A DNA stretch of 64,000 nt from KACC-23026 sp963829575 (GCA_963829575.1 CAWHJF010000013.1:541415-605414), one strand, 5' to 3'. Shown: positions 43,497 to 52,718, numbered from the stretch's first letter. Made by a program: numbers and translations. The notes: generated by a model from the letters alone, not told the origin.

Positions 43497-43945
43497 TTAA
43501 GCTCGGCTTGATTTATAATGGGTTTTTGCATTTCGACATGTGGAATGCCTGCTTCATAGAAAAGATCAGACGTAACGTTGTATCCCAATTTTTCATAGAA
43601 ACCTTGCGCATGGATTTGAGCGTTTAATAAAAGACCGGAGAGCCCCATGCGCGCGGCTTCTTTTTCTAGTTTAATCATTAAAGCGTTACCGATTTGCTCC
43701 CCACGCCGATTTTGGAGAACGCAGATGCGTTCGACTTTGCCGAGGGTTCCTTTCACTCTTAAACGACCGGCTCCAACGGGCGTATGAGTATCATCGTAAG
43801 CAACAAAATGTGTCGCGTCTTTTTCATAAGCATCAATTTCTAACTCAGGAGGCACATTTTGTTCTTTGACAAAAACAGTACGACGAACGGAGAGCGCATT
43901 TTGATAATCGGTTTCTTTATTTGCAATGACGACAGTAAGTGTCAA
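43484..43945 (-). CDS. yjcF: GNAT family acetyltransferase YjcF
   Basis: A 153-residue GNAT. VRRTVFVKEQNVPPELEID is typical of YjcF/ElaA-like acetyltransferases, and the acetyl-CoA loop is VLQNRRGEQIGNAL. The substrate is unknown. It starts at TTG overlapping the yjcG stop (TTGA), with AAGGATCG upstream, so it is translationally coupled to yjcG as in Bacillus. Confidence 0.9.
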   Translation of the reverse strand: MTLTVVIANKETDYQNALSVRRTVFVKEQNVPPELEIDAYEKDATHFVAYDDTHTPVGAGRLRVKGTLGKVERICVLQNRRGEQIGNALMIKLEKEAARMGLSGLLLNAQIHAQGFYEKLGYNVTSDLFYEAGIPHVEMQKPIINQAELKPSH

Positions 43946-44463
43946 AGATCTCGATCCTTTCTAAGGTGAAACGTTTCATAAACGGTCCAAGATTTATTTT
44001 CAAGTTGATAAAGGAGTTGAAACCGATCAACGGTTTCGTGATATTGAATGTCTTGCATCTTTAATACTTCAATAACGTCACTATGTTCTTCATCTGAAAG
44101 ACCTTGAGCGAGCGTAATATGTGGAACAAATGGATAGGTCTTGTCCGCATTCGGCGTAATGTCCAAAATCTTTTGATGAAGGTCAAGCAAGGCGTGATCT
44201 TCTTCGACTTTTAAGTAGATGACATTATTAACAGGTTGAAAGGATTTTACTTTATTAACCTCTAGGAGAATCGGCCGGCTCTCTGCAGCAAGTCTTTCAA
44301 CCTTTGAAACAAACGGATCCACATCACTTGTCTCAAGTTCAAACGCGGACATAAGCGTTACATGCGGGGGAATGAGTGCGTAATGAGGGTCATAGCGCTT
44401 TCGATACGAATTGACAAGATCCTGTAAATGTTTACTTGGAAATAATGCAATGCCATATTTCAT
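43942..44463 (-). CDS. yjcG: 2H phosphoesterase YjcG
   Basis: A 173-residue 2'-5' RNA ligase-like (2H) phosphoesterase with the two HxT motifs PHVTLMS (34-36) and PHITLAQ (115-117). The family hydrolyses cyclic nucleotide phosphodiesters, and the substrate here is not known. GAAAGGCGGG precedes the ATG. It is the first gene of the yjcG-yjcF pair. Confidence 0.93.
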   Translation of the reverse strand: MKYGIALFPSKHLQDLVNSYRKRYDPHYALIPPHVTLMSAFELETSDVDPFVSKVERLAAESRPILLEVNKVKSFQPVNNVIYLKVEEDHALLDLHQKILDITPNADKTYPFVPHITLAQGLSDEEHSDVIEVLKMQDIQYHETVDRFQLLYQLENKSWTVYETFHLRKDRDL

Positions 44464-44694
44464 CCAATCCCGCCTTTCAAATAATGACTCTAAATTTAAT
44501 TATAAAGATTTTTGTCCAGTTAAGAAAGTCAAAACAGTTGAGTGTATTAGAAAAACCCTACATGACTAGAAAATTTGACTGTGTCCTTAAACAACAGAAT
44601 TCGGTTATCGATTCAAATCCATCACCATATTTATATTATAGTAACTAATCTTGATTTTAAAAAGTAGCAAGAGATGTAAAGAGGGGGAGCAGGA

Positions 44695-45222
44695 ATGGGA
44701 GAACGCATTCACAGTCGAGTCGTAGAAAACAAAGCCAAACAATTGCTGAGGCAAAGAGGGGTTACAATAGAGGCAATGGCCGAGATCGTGTACGAGATGC
44801 AAGCTCCTTTCACCCCAGATTTAAGCCTTGAGACCTGCCTTGAGAGTGTCGAAGCAGTGCTTGAAAAACGTGAAATGCAACATGCATTACTAGTCGGAAT
44901 TGAACTCGACCGACTGGCAGAGCGAAAACTGTTGTCTGAACCACTTCAATCCATCGTAGAGCAAGATGAGGGCTTATTTGGTGTGGATGAAACCTTGGCT
45001 ATTGGGGCCGTTTTCGGATATGGCAGTATCGCCGTTACTACTTATGGATATTTAGATAAGGCCAAGACCGGCATTATTAAAGATCTAGATACAAAGAATG
45101 GCAATGGGATCCATACTTTTCTAGATGATCTTGTTGCTAGTATTGTTGCCAACGCTTCAAGTCGCTTGGCACATCGTGTTCGTGATGAAGAAGAAAAACA
45201 AGCAGGTGAAAAAGACAGCTAA
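44695..45222 (+). CDS. yutG: Phosphatidylglycerophosphatase A family protein (YutG-like)
   Basis: A 175-residue soluble PgpA-domain protein without membrane helices. It matches B. subtilis YutG in GVTIEAMAEIVYEMQ, LLVGIELDRLAERKLL and HTFLDDLVASI, which includes the conserved acidic residues. PgpA-type enzymes dephosphorylate phosphatidylglycerophosphate, though the Bacillus soluble form is not firmly assigned. AGAGGGGGAGCAGGA is the ribosome-binding site. Confidence 0.88.
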   Translation: MGERIHSRVVENKAKQLLRQRGVTIEAMAEIVYEMQAPFTPDLSLETCLESVEAVLEKREMQHALLVGIELDRLAERKLLSEPLQSIVEQDEGLFGVDETLAIGAVFGYGSIAVTTYGYLDKAKTGIIKDLDTKNGNGIHTFLDDLVASIVANASSRLAHRVRDEEEKQAGEKDS

Positions 45223-45317
45223 AACAAAATCCGGCTTTCCAAGAAAGATGAGGCCGATTCGACTGGATCTACCCGTCTCCTTGGATTTGCCGCTTTTTAG
45301 TCGGAATCTTTTATAAC

Positions 45318-46184
45318 TTAATGAATATCGCGTTTCTTAAAATTACCGCCTTTAACGTCATGAATGTCGCCAACCGCTAGAAAGGCGGAAGGGTCAATAT
45401 CATCCACAATCGATTTCAGTTTGGCTTCTTCAAGGCGCGTAATCACTGTAAAAATCACTTGTTTTTCATCTAGAGAATACGCCCCTTTTCCGTTTAAATA
45501 GGTGACGCCACGTCCAAGTCGGTCGTTTAAAGCATCACCAATTTCAATATGCTGATCGCTGATAATCCATACGGATTTCGATTGATCTAAACCTTCGATG
45601 GTCACGTCAATTGTTTTATAAGCAATAAAATAGGCAAGAAGACTGTACATGGCATGGTCCCAGCCAAAAAAGAAGCCTGCCGAGCCAAGAATAAAGATAT
45701 TAATAAACATCACGATTTCGCCAACGGAAAAAGGAAGTTTCATATTAATTAGAATGGATAAGATCTCTGTTCCATCCTGTGATCCTCCGTTTCGTATGAC
45801 AAGGCCAACCCCAATTCCTAATATGATGCCGCCAAATACGCTCGCGAGTAGTGGGTCGCTTGTGACTTCCGGAACAGGGACAAGTACTCCAGTGAATATC
45901 GAAAGTAAGATAATCCCATAGAGCGTTGTAAAGGCAAAGGTTTTTCCGATTTGCTTGTACCCAATGAGAATAAATGGGAGATTGAGGACGGCAAGAAAAA
46001 CCCCCAAAGGTAACGTGGTGACGTACGATAAAATAATGGAAACCCCAGTGATGCCTCCATCAATGATATGATTCGGGACTAAGAAGATTTCGAGCCCAAC
46101 AGCTGACAGTAAGGCACCTATAGGAACGATTAAGAGGCTTCGAATGACTTGCTGTTTTGATTTTCGCTTATGTGCTTTTACCAT
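45318..46184 (-). CDS. YitT family membrane protein (complete)
   Basis: A 288-residue protein with five or six N-terminal helices (DUF161; VPNHIIDGGITGVSIIL and VIRNGGSQDGTEIL are diagnostic) and the cytoplasmic DUF2179 domain from about residue 200. The function is unknown. It is a paralogue of the truncated gene at the left edge of the window. GGAGGATTCCAA precedes the ATG. Confidence 0.92.
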   Translation of the reverse strand: MVKAHKRKSKQQVIRSLLIVPIGALLSAVGLEIFLVPNHIIDGGITGVSIILSYVTTLPLGVFLAVLNLPFILIGYKQIGKTFAFTTLYGIILLSIFTGVLVPVPEVTSDPLLASVFGGIILGIGVGLVIRNGGSQDGTEILSILINMKLPFSVGEIVMFINIFILGSAGFFFGWDHAMYSLLAYFIAYKTIDVTIEGLDQSKSVWIISDQHIEIGDALNDRLGRGVTYLNGKGAYSLDEKQVIFTVITRLEEAKLKSIVDDIDPSAFLAVGDIHDVKGGNFKKRDIH

Positions 46185-46503
46185 TTGGAATCCTCCTGTT
46201 AGATTTAGAGTGGCCCTGTTCTAAAAAATATAATTAAAAGTGTCATGAATAGCCGGAATGAGGGATAAGATGAACGTGGCAAGAGTGTTGGTGCCAAAAA
46301 TGAATGTTGTAATGTTTAACATATTTTTAAAGGGGGTCTTTTTAAGTCAGCCTGTTTCTGTTAAAATGAATTGTCAACTTAGGTGGTCTTTCTTACGTGC
46401 TCAAACCCTTAAAGTCCTCTTTTGAATTTAATTTAAAAGATCGTGAACTTTGAGTGGGATGAATCGGTCTTTATAGTATAAGAAGTCTGGGAGGGTTTTG
46501 AAA
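46185..46503. other. Divergent intergenic region
   Basis: It holds promoters for the YitT gene and the glycosyltransferase. TTGAGT (46450-46455) and TATAGT (46472-46477), 16 nt apart, are the best candidate for the latter. No gene is seen. Confidence 0.45.
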
Positions 46504-47718
46504 ATGAAGAAACCAACCGTTTTAATTTTGTATGCAAGTTATGGAGCAGGACATAAAAGAGCAGCGGATGCAATCGAAGAAAAATTGAAGAACACTATGA
46601 ATTTTGAGACACCGCTCGATATAAAAAAAGTTGATTTTTTGGGAGAAAAGTTCCCGCTGATCGACGCATTTATGAGAAAGCTTTACATCCAATCGTTTCG
46701 GTGGGCAAAGCCCTTCTATAAATCATTATATTACAAAACAAAAGATTTGCCGATTGATTCGTCTGTCACATCGCTTTTTTCTTATTTAGGGAGCCTTAAG
46801 CTTGAAGCCTATATCCGTGAGCAAAAAGCAGATCTTGTGGTCAGCACATTTCCTGCTTTAACAGGAATGCTTTCTCAAATAAAGAAGCGCAAACAGACTT
46901 CTTTTAAACTGTATTGTGTGCTAACCGACTATACCACGCATAATCATTGGCTCTATCAGCATGTCGACCATTATTTCGTTCCAACTGAGGCAATCAAACA
47001 AGAATTTATCGACCGTGGAATCTCTGGCCATACCCTTCAAGCGACGGGTATTCCGGTTCTTCCACAGTTTGAAACGAAACTTGAGAAGTCTGAGTTACGT
47101 AAGAAATGGGAGCTTGATCCCGAGAAGAAAACGGTACTTGTTTCAGCGGGTGCTTTTGGTGTGACCAACTTAAAAGAAGCCTGTTTAGATTGGGTACACT
47201 CTTTTCCGCATCTTCAGTTTATTGTGGTATGTGGTCGAAACAAGAAGCTATACGCCTCGTTAAGCCAAGTAAAAGGGATTAAGGCGCTAGGGTTTACGGA
47301 CAAAATAGATGAACTCTTGCAGGCAAGTGATCTCTTTGTTACAAAGGCGGGCGGACTCTCAATCTCGGAAGCTATTGCAACGGAAACCCCAATGATTCTG
47401 TTTGGATCCTTGCCAGGTCAAGAGACGGAAAACGTTCAATTTTTAACAAATGAACAGGTCGCTAAAGAAGCCAACACCCCGCAAGAAGTCAGTGAGTGGT
47501 TGAAGGTAATATTTGAGGGAAAATCGGAAGATCTAGAAGAGATGAAGGCGTCGGTTCATCGTTTGAACGAACAACTTATGCATCACGAGCGCTGGCTCCA
47601 AACGCTTGAACTCGATTCCAGGATCAGTCAATTTTACGTCTTTAATAAAGATTATCGAACGAGGATTAAGCTCCTTTACAATCGCGTTTTTAATAAACAG
47701 GCGGATAAGAGTCTATAG
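46504..47718 (+). CDS. MGDG-synthase-type diacylglycerol glycosyltransferase (UgtP-like)
   Basis: A 404-residue GT28-type glycosyltransferase. The N-terminal MGDG synthase domain has YASYGAGHKRAA and YCVLTDYTTHNHW; the C-terminal donor-binding half has VSAGAFGVTNLKE and TKAGGLSISEAIA with FGSLPGQETEN. It should add sugar from a UDP-sugar to diacylglycerol at the membrane. The closest known role is UgtP/YpfP, but Bacilli carry paralogues. ATG at 46504 follows GGGAGGGTTTTGAAA. Confidence 0.88.
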   Translation: MKKPTVLILYASYGAGHKRAADAIEEKLKNTMNFETPLDIKKVDFLGEKFPLIDAFMRKLYIQSFRWAKPFYKSLYYKTKDLPIDSSVTSLFSYLGSLKLEAYIREQKADLVVSTFPALTGMLSQIKKRKQTSFKLYCVLTDYTTHNHWLYQHVDHYFVPTEAIKQEFIDRGISGHTLQATGIPVLPQFETKLEKSELRKKWELDPEKKTVLVSAGAFGVTNLKEACLDWVHSFPHLQFIVVCGRNKKLYASLSQVKGIKALGFTDKIDELLQASDLFVTKAGGLSISEAIATETPMILFGSLPGQETENVQFLTNEQVAKEANTPQEVSEWLKVIFEGKSEDLEEMKASVHRLNEQLMHHERWLQTLELDSRISQFYVFNKDYRTRIKLLYNRVFNKQADKSL

Positions 47719-47944
47719 GTAGTATTTTCTTCTTGCAATTATAATATAATTACATGGATTGTTTCTTAATCCCATAGAATGAGGCTTGGAGATCGAACTC
47801 TAGGTCTCTTTTTAATGGGTTTTTAAATGGGTTGAATCGTTTGGGGAAAAATTTTGAGAATCCTAACAAAAATCTAAAACTTTTAATCAAAAAACATAAA
47901 AAAGAGTTAAAATAGAAAGTAGATCGAACTGAATTCAACTTAAA

Positions 47945-47958
47945 TGTAAGGGCTTACG
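47945..47958. promoter_or_regulatory. cre-like palindrome before the GH3 gene
   Basis: TGTAAGGGCTTACG differs from the ideal CcpA site TGTAAGCGCTTACA at two positions. It lies 22 bp before the start codon, in a roadblock position. Confidence 0.55.
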
Positions 47959-47979
47959 TAAAAAATGGAGGGGTGCAAT

Positions 47980-50289
47980 ATGGAAAAGGAACGAGATCTT
48001 AAAGGACTAGTCCGTCAAATGACCTTAGAAGAAAAAGCAAAATTTTGTTCAGGGCTCGATTTCTGGCATTTGCAAGGCCTTGAACGTTTGGGTATTCCAT
48101 CTGTCATGGTGACCGATGGGCCACATGGACTTCGAAAGCAAAAAGAAGGATCCGATCACCTAGGTCTTTTTGACAGTGTTCCCGCCACTTGTTTCCCGTC
48201 AGCAGCCGGACTCGCATGCTCGTGGGATCGAGCGTTAATCCATCAAGTTGGAGAAGCACTTGGAGAAGAATGCCAGACTGAAAACGTTGCAGTCCTACTC
48301 GGACCGGGTGCGAATATCAAGCGTTCACCGCTTTGCGGGCGGAACTTTGAATATTTTTCGGAGGATCCCTATTTATCTTCCCAAATGGCGGCCAATCATA
48401 TCAAAGGGGTACAAAGTCAAGGCGTTGGGACTTCACTCAAACACTTTGCCGTGAATAACCAGGAGCATCGGAGAATGTCTACAAGTGCCGAGGTTTCAGA
48501 ACGTACGTTAAGAGAGATCTATTTAGCCAGTTTTGAAGCGGCCGTAAAAGAAGGCCAACCTTGGACCGTGATGTGTTCGTATAATAAGGTTAATGGCACG
48601 TTTGCTTCAGAAAATCCTTTCCTATTGACAGATGTACTAAGAAAAGAATGGGGATTTGAAGGGTTTGTGGTCTCGGACTGGGGGGCTGTTAACGAACGTG
48701 TCGACGGCTTAAAGGCCGGTTTAGACCTCGAAATGCCTTCAAGCTTTGGGGTTGGTGAAAAGAAAATACGTGATGCGATCCAAGCTGGAAGTCTTGATGA
48801 AGCCACGCTAGATACAGCGGTTGAACGAATTCTGAACATCGTCTTTAAGTTTGTCGATCAACGCGAAGTGGGCGCAACGTATGACAAAGATGCCCATCAT
48901 TCCCTTGCCCGTCAAGTCGCGACTGAATGCATGGTGCTTTTAAAGAACGAGGAACAGGTGTTGCCGTTAAGTAAAAAAGCATCGGTTGCAGTTATTGGCG
49001 CATTTGCTGAGAAAGCACGCTATCAAGGAGGTGGCAGTTCACACGTTAATCCAACGCTATTAGAAAACGCCGTTGAAGAGATTGGAAAGAAAGCGGAAGG
49101 ATTCGTTCAGTTCGCAAAAGGGTTTGAGGTGGAAAGCGATCAAACCAATGATGAGTTGCTCACAGAAGCAAAGGAAATGGCTCAAAGCTCTGATGTTGCA
49201 GTTTTATTTATTGGACTTCCCGATCGTTATGAGTCTGAAGGCTATGATCGGACCCATCTTCAGATTCCAGCCAATCAAATTGAACTTATTGAAGCCGTAC
49301 ACAGCGTACAAGAAAATGTTGTCGTTGTTTTAAGTAATGGGGCGCCGATTGAAATGCCATGGTTAGGTCACGTAAAAGGGGTTCTTGAAGGGTATCTAGG
49401 CGGTCAAGCGTTTGGTGGAGCCGTTGCGGATCTGTTATACGGAGATGCCAACCCAAGTGGTAAGCTTGCAGAAACGTTCCCAGTTAAATTGAGTGACAAC
49501 CCATCGTATTTATTTTTCCCAGGTGATGGAGATCGGGTAGACTATAACGAAGAAATTTTTGTAGGTTACCGTTACTATGATACCAAAGCCGTTGAGCCAC
49601 TCTTCCCATTTGGCTATGGGCTCAGTTATACAAGTTTTGAGTACCGGAATCTCGTTATTGATAAAAAAGAAGCAAATGAAGACGATCTTATTACCGTTCA
49701 GGTTGAGATTGAAAACACAGGTACAATATCTGGAAAAGAAATCGTCCAACTCTATGTGAGAGATCTTGAGAGCTCAGTCATTCGTCCTGTGAAAGAACTG
49801 AAGGGATTTACAAAAGTGGCGCTTGATTCAGGTGAAAAGAAGACGGTTCGTTTTGAGTTAAACAAACGAGCGTTTGCTTTCTATAATACAGACTTAAAAG
49901 ACTGGAATGTCGAGTCTGGGGAGTTTGAGATCTTGATCGGAAAATCCTCAAGAGATTGTGTTTTAAGTGACCGTATTTATATCGAGAACAATCGCATTCA
50001 GCCTCTTTATGTCACTCGAAATACCACGATCGGTGATCTTTTAAGCCATCCGATCATGGGACCGGCAACTATGAAACTTATGGCCGAGTTCAGTGAACAA
50101 AACCCACTGATGAGTGCGGCGAGTGAGGGCGCGGAAGGTGCAGACATGATGGCAGCGATGATGAAGGATATGCCGCTTCGGGCCATTGTGAATTTTAGCG
50201 GTGGGGCGTTATCAGAAGAAAAGCTTACTGAAATCATGGACGGATTAAATGCCCTGAATCCAAAAACGGGTAATGAAGTCGCACAATAA
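47980..50289 (+). CDS. Family 3 glycoside hydrolase, beta-glucosidase type
   Basis: A 769-residue cytoplasmic GH3 enzyme (no signal peptide). The N-terminal TIM-barrel has VTDGPHGLR, GPGANIKRSPLCGRNFEYFSEDP, KHFAVNNQEHRRM and the nucleophile motif GFVVSDWGAV with Asp near 233; the alpha/beta sandwich and a C-terminal fibronectin-III-like domain follow. About 95 residues after that domain form an extra helical tail ending near PLRAIVNFSGG. It should hydrolyse beta-glucosides or oligosaccharides taken up by the cell. The ATG at 47980 is chosen because the upstream ATG lies in the GGAGGGG site. Confidence 0.92.
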   Translation: MEKERDLKGLVRQMTLEEKAKFCSGLDFWHLQGLERLGIPSVMVTDGPHGLRKQKEGSDHLGLFDSVPATCFPSAAGLACSWDRALIHQVGEALGEECQTENVAVLLGPGANIKRSPLCGRNFEYFSEDPYLSSQMAANHIKGVQSQGVGTSLKHFAVNNQEHRRMSTSAEVSERTLREIYLASFEAAVKEGQPWTVMCSYNKVNGTFASENPFLLTDVLRKEWGFEGFVVSDWGAVNERVDGLKAGLDLEMPSSFGVGEKKIRDAIQAGSLDEATLDTAVERILNIVFKFVDQREVGATYDKDAHHSLARQVATECMVLLKNEEQVLPLSKKASVAVIGAFAEKARYQGGGSSHVNPTLLENAVEEIGKKAEGFVQFAKGFEVESDQTNDELLTEAKEMAQSSDVAVLFIGLPDRYESEGYDRTHLQIPANQIELIEAVHSVQENVVVVLSNGAPIEMPWLGHVKGVLEGYLGGQAFGGAVADLLYGDANPSGKLAETFPVKLSDNPSYLFFPGDGDRVDYNEEIFVGYRYYDTKAVEPLFPFGYGLSYTSFEYRNLVIDKKEANEDDLITVQVEIENTGTISGKEIVQLYVRDLESSVIRPVKELKGFTKVALDSGEKKTVRFELNKRAFAFYNTDLKDWNVESGEFEILIGKSSRDCVLSDRIYIENNRIQPLYVTRNTTIGDLLSHPIMGPATMKLMAEFSEQNPLMSAASEGAEGADMMAAMMKDMPLRAIVNFSGGALSEEKLTEIMDGLNALNPKTGNEVAQ

Positions 50290-50312
50290 AAATCAACCGA
50301 ATACGAACAGAG

Positions 50313-50347
50313 AAAACCGCCGATTCTTTTGGGAATGGGCGGTTTTT
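50313..50347 (+). terminator. Intrinsic terminator after the GH3 gene
   Basis: AAAACCGCC pairs with GGCGGTTTT with a second inner stem, followed by a T-run. Confidence 0.85.
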
Positions 50348-50400
50348 ATTATGAAGACCGAGTTGAATTTTGTGATAATTAAAGGTTTGGCGGTCAGCGG

Positions 50401-51490
50401 ATGGAGCTTTTAGGTGAGAATGGCAATGAAGCTCCATTGCGCGGGAATTTCAGTAAGAAGAGTGCTTCATCCGGGCGATGAAGCCTCATTGTGCAAGAAT
50501 TTCAGTGAGAATAGTGCTTCATCTGGGCGATGAAGCCTCATTGTGCGAGATTTTCAGTGAGAAGAGTGCTTCATCCCGGTGATGAAGCCCTATTGCATGA
50601 GAATTTCAGTGAGAAGAGTGCTTCATCCGAGGAATGAAGCCCCATTGCATGAGAATTTCAGTGAGAATAGTGCTTCATCCGAGGAATGAAGCACTATTGC
50701 ATGAGAATTTCAGTGAGAAGAGTGCTTCATCCGGGCGATGAAGCCTCATTGAGTGAGAATTTCAGTGAGAAGAGTGCTTCATCCGAGGAATGAAGCACCA
50801 TTGCATGAGAATTTCAGTGAGAAGAGTGCTTCATCCCGGTGATGAAGCACTATTGCATGAGAATTTCAGTGAGAAGAGTGCTTCATCCCGGTGATGAAGC
50901 CCCATTGTGCGAGATTTTCAGTGAGAAGAGTGCTTCATCCCGGTGATGAAGCCTCATTGCATGAGAATTTCAGTGAGAAGAGTGCTTCATCCCGGTGATG
51001 AAGCCCTATTGCATGAGAATTTCAGTGAGAAGAGTGCTTCATCGGGTTAATGAAGCCCCATTGTATGAGACTTTCAGTGAGAAGAGTGCTTCATCCCGGT
51101 GATGAAGCCCTATTGCATGAGAATTTCAGTGAGAAGAGTGCTTCATCGAGTTAATGAAGCCCCATTGCATGAGAATTTCAGTGAGAAGAGTGCTTCATCC
51201 GGGCGATGAAGCCTCATTGAGTGAGAATTTCAGTGAGAAGAGTGCTTCATCAAGCGCCATTGCATGAGAATTTCAGTGAGAAGAGTGCTTCATCCGGGCG
51301 ATGAAGCCTCATTGAGTGAGAATTTCAGTGAGAAGAGTGCTTCATCCGGGCGATGAAGCCTCATTGAGTGAGAATTTCAGTGAGAAGAGTGCTTCATCCG
51401 AGGAATGAAGCCCCATTGTATGAGAGTCTCAGTGAGAAGAGTGCTTCATCCCGCCAACGAAGCCCCATCGAACGAGATTTTCGCGGAGAA
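50401..51490. repeat. Tandem array of about 20 copies of a 52-bp hairpin-forming unit
   Basis: The array runs with almost no interruption between the GH3 terminator and the FTR1 gene. Each unit has an invariant block (TTTCAGTGAGAAGAGTGC), arms CTTCAT/ATGAAG around a 7-nt variable core (CCCGGTG, CCGGGCG, CCGAGGA, CGGGTTA, CGAGTTA) and a variable 3' part (ATTGCATGAG, ATTGAGTGAG, ATTGTGCGAG). Edge copies are degenerate and one copy near 51245 has lost the right arm. The unit length is not a multiple of 3 and no long frame crosses the array, so it is non-coding. It is not a CRISPR, because there are no unique spacers. Confidence 0.92.
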
Positions 51491-51541
51491 AGGGGCTATA
51501 TCTCCTCGATAGTTGCAACAAGCAAAAAGACGACTCTATTG

Positions 51542-52524
51542 TTAGTTCCCTTCAGTAGCTTGAAGGTTTCGTGTGGGAATCAACTTATGCTTAATAGCTT
51601 TTCGTTTGGTTAAATAGCGCTGCAGGCCATAAGAACCTAGCACATAGACCACAGCCAATGCTTGGAAGATCATTGATTCAACATTTGGGAATACACAGAA
51701 CCATACTTGTATCCAGTTAGGAATGATTATGTTGAGGGGCGTTTCCGTCATCCAGCCGGCTAATTGCATCTCTTGGATTGTTTCTCCAACCATAACTGTT
51801 AAGACCATGACAAGTAAAATACCAGTGAAAATGAGCATTTTTTTGTGAGGAAGTCGTTTCTGAGCCAGAAAGGTTAAGACACCAACAATCACCGTCAACG
51901 CAATTCCGATCAATGCCCCCATAATAATGACTTCATTTCCCGCTTTTAGTCTTAAATCTTGTAAAAAGAGAACAACCTCAAATCCTTCTCTGTAAATCGA
52001 GGTTAAACCAAGAATAAATAACGACCAAAATGTAGTGGTCTGAACTGCTTCGCCGCTAGAAGCGGTAATTCTTTGTTTTTTTTGGTTATGAAGTTTGATC
52101 CACCCGGTCCAATAGATCTTATGAAAAAACCAATTCAAAATGATCAGAAGAACGACAACGGCAAGAATCCCTGTAAAGGCTTGAATGTTAAACTCCGATG
52201 TGTTTACAGATGAGAGGATGGCGACCACGATAAACCAGGTTGCCAGGGTCGCTAAGATTGAGACGCCAGCCCCGAGGGAAATCGGTTTCCATAATGTATC
52301 TTGTTTCTTTCGGACAAGCTCTGAGATAATACGAGAATCGCTTCCAAACCTTCACGAAATACTAAGATTGCAGTATTGATAATCGCGGATCCGGGAGAAA
52401 TATTTTGTGCAGTAGGATCCGGATTTCCTTGGAAATATACGGCCTGCCAAACAATGACCCCGAGGACGACCAGGATCGAGAGCGCGATGAGGCTGGACTT
52501 GAGATTAAAAAAAGATTTAACCAA
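51542..52524 (-). pseudogene. FTR1 family iron permease, frameshifted
   Basis: The two halves of an FTR1/EfeU-type high-affinity iron permease are in different frames. The first half (52524 to about 52325, TTG start after AAGGAGTGATTCAAA) ends with the REGLE motif FREGLEAILVL; the second half resumes as LWKPISLGAGVSILATLATWF near 52285 and continues to 51542 with a second motif YREGFEVVLFLQ. The change of frame lies near 52324/52325, where a small deletion is likely. The first half hits a stop at 52252. A Fur box precedes it. It would import ferric iron; as read here it is inactive unless this is a sequencing error. Confidence 0.8.
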
Positions 52525-52551
52525 TTTGAATCACTCCTTGTCTATGTAAAC

Positions 52552-52570
52552 GATATTGATAATCATTATC
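52552..52570. promoter_or_regulatory. Fur box upstream of FTR1
   Basis: GATATTGATAATCATTATC matches 18 of 19 positions of the Fur consensus GATAATGATAATCATTATC. It lies 28 bp before the FTR1 start. Confidence 0.9.
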
Positions 52571-52641
52571 ACTTAATGGTTTTTAGTTTAAAGGTTTAAG
52601 TGAGTCCTAGTCAAGAGGAATCCAACTTTTTTTAAAAAAGT

Positions 52642-52670
52642 TTGACAGCTCGTATACATTTGTATACAAT
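52642..52670 (+). promoter_or_regulatory. Promoter of the Gly/His-rich protein gene
   Basis: A perfect -35 TTGACA (52642-52647), a 17-nt spacer and TACAAT (52665-52670). The first palindrome lies inside the spacer and -10. Confidence 0.8.
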
Positions 52671-52702
52671 AAATGTGAAAAGTATGTATACAAATGTATA
52701 CG
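52651..52702. promoter_or_regulatory. Double palindromic operator
   Basis: CGTATACATTTGTATACA (52651-52668) and its exact reverse complement TGTATACAAATGTATACG (52685-52702) are separated by 16 nt. Each arm also contains the palindrome GTATACATTTGTATAC with one central mismatch. The first arm overlaps the promoter, the typical layout of a dimer-binding repressor. The regulator is unknown. Confidence 0.8.
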
Positions 52703-52718
52703 AAAGGGTGAGCGTCAC

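Noticed and set aside
45185..45316. 43-codon frame overlapping the end of the yutG-like gene (MKKKNKQVKKTAK...)
   Set aside because: The translation looks protein-like, with a Pro/Leu-rich end, but there is no ribosome-binding site and 38 bp overlap another gene in a different frame.
50401..51490. CRISPR array
   Set aside because: The regular repeat suggested CRISPR at first sight, but the segments between invariant blocks are variants of the same sequence, not unique spacers, and no cas gene is near.
51368..51613. 81-residue frame at the right end of the repeat array
   Set aside because: It begins within a repeat unit and runs into the 3' end of the FTR1 gene on the other strand, with no ribosome-binding site.
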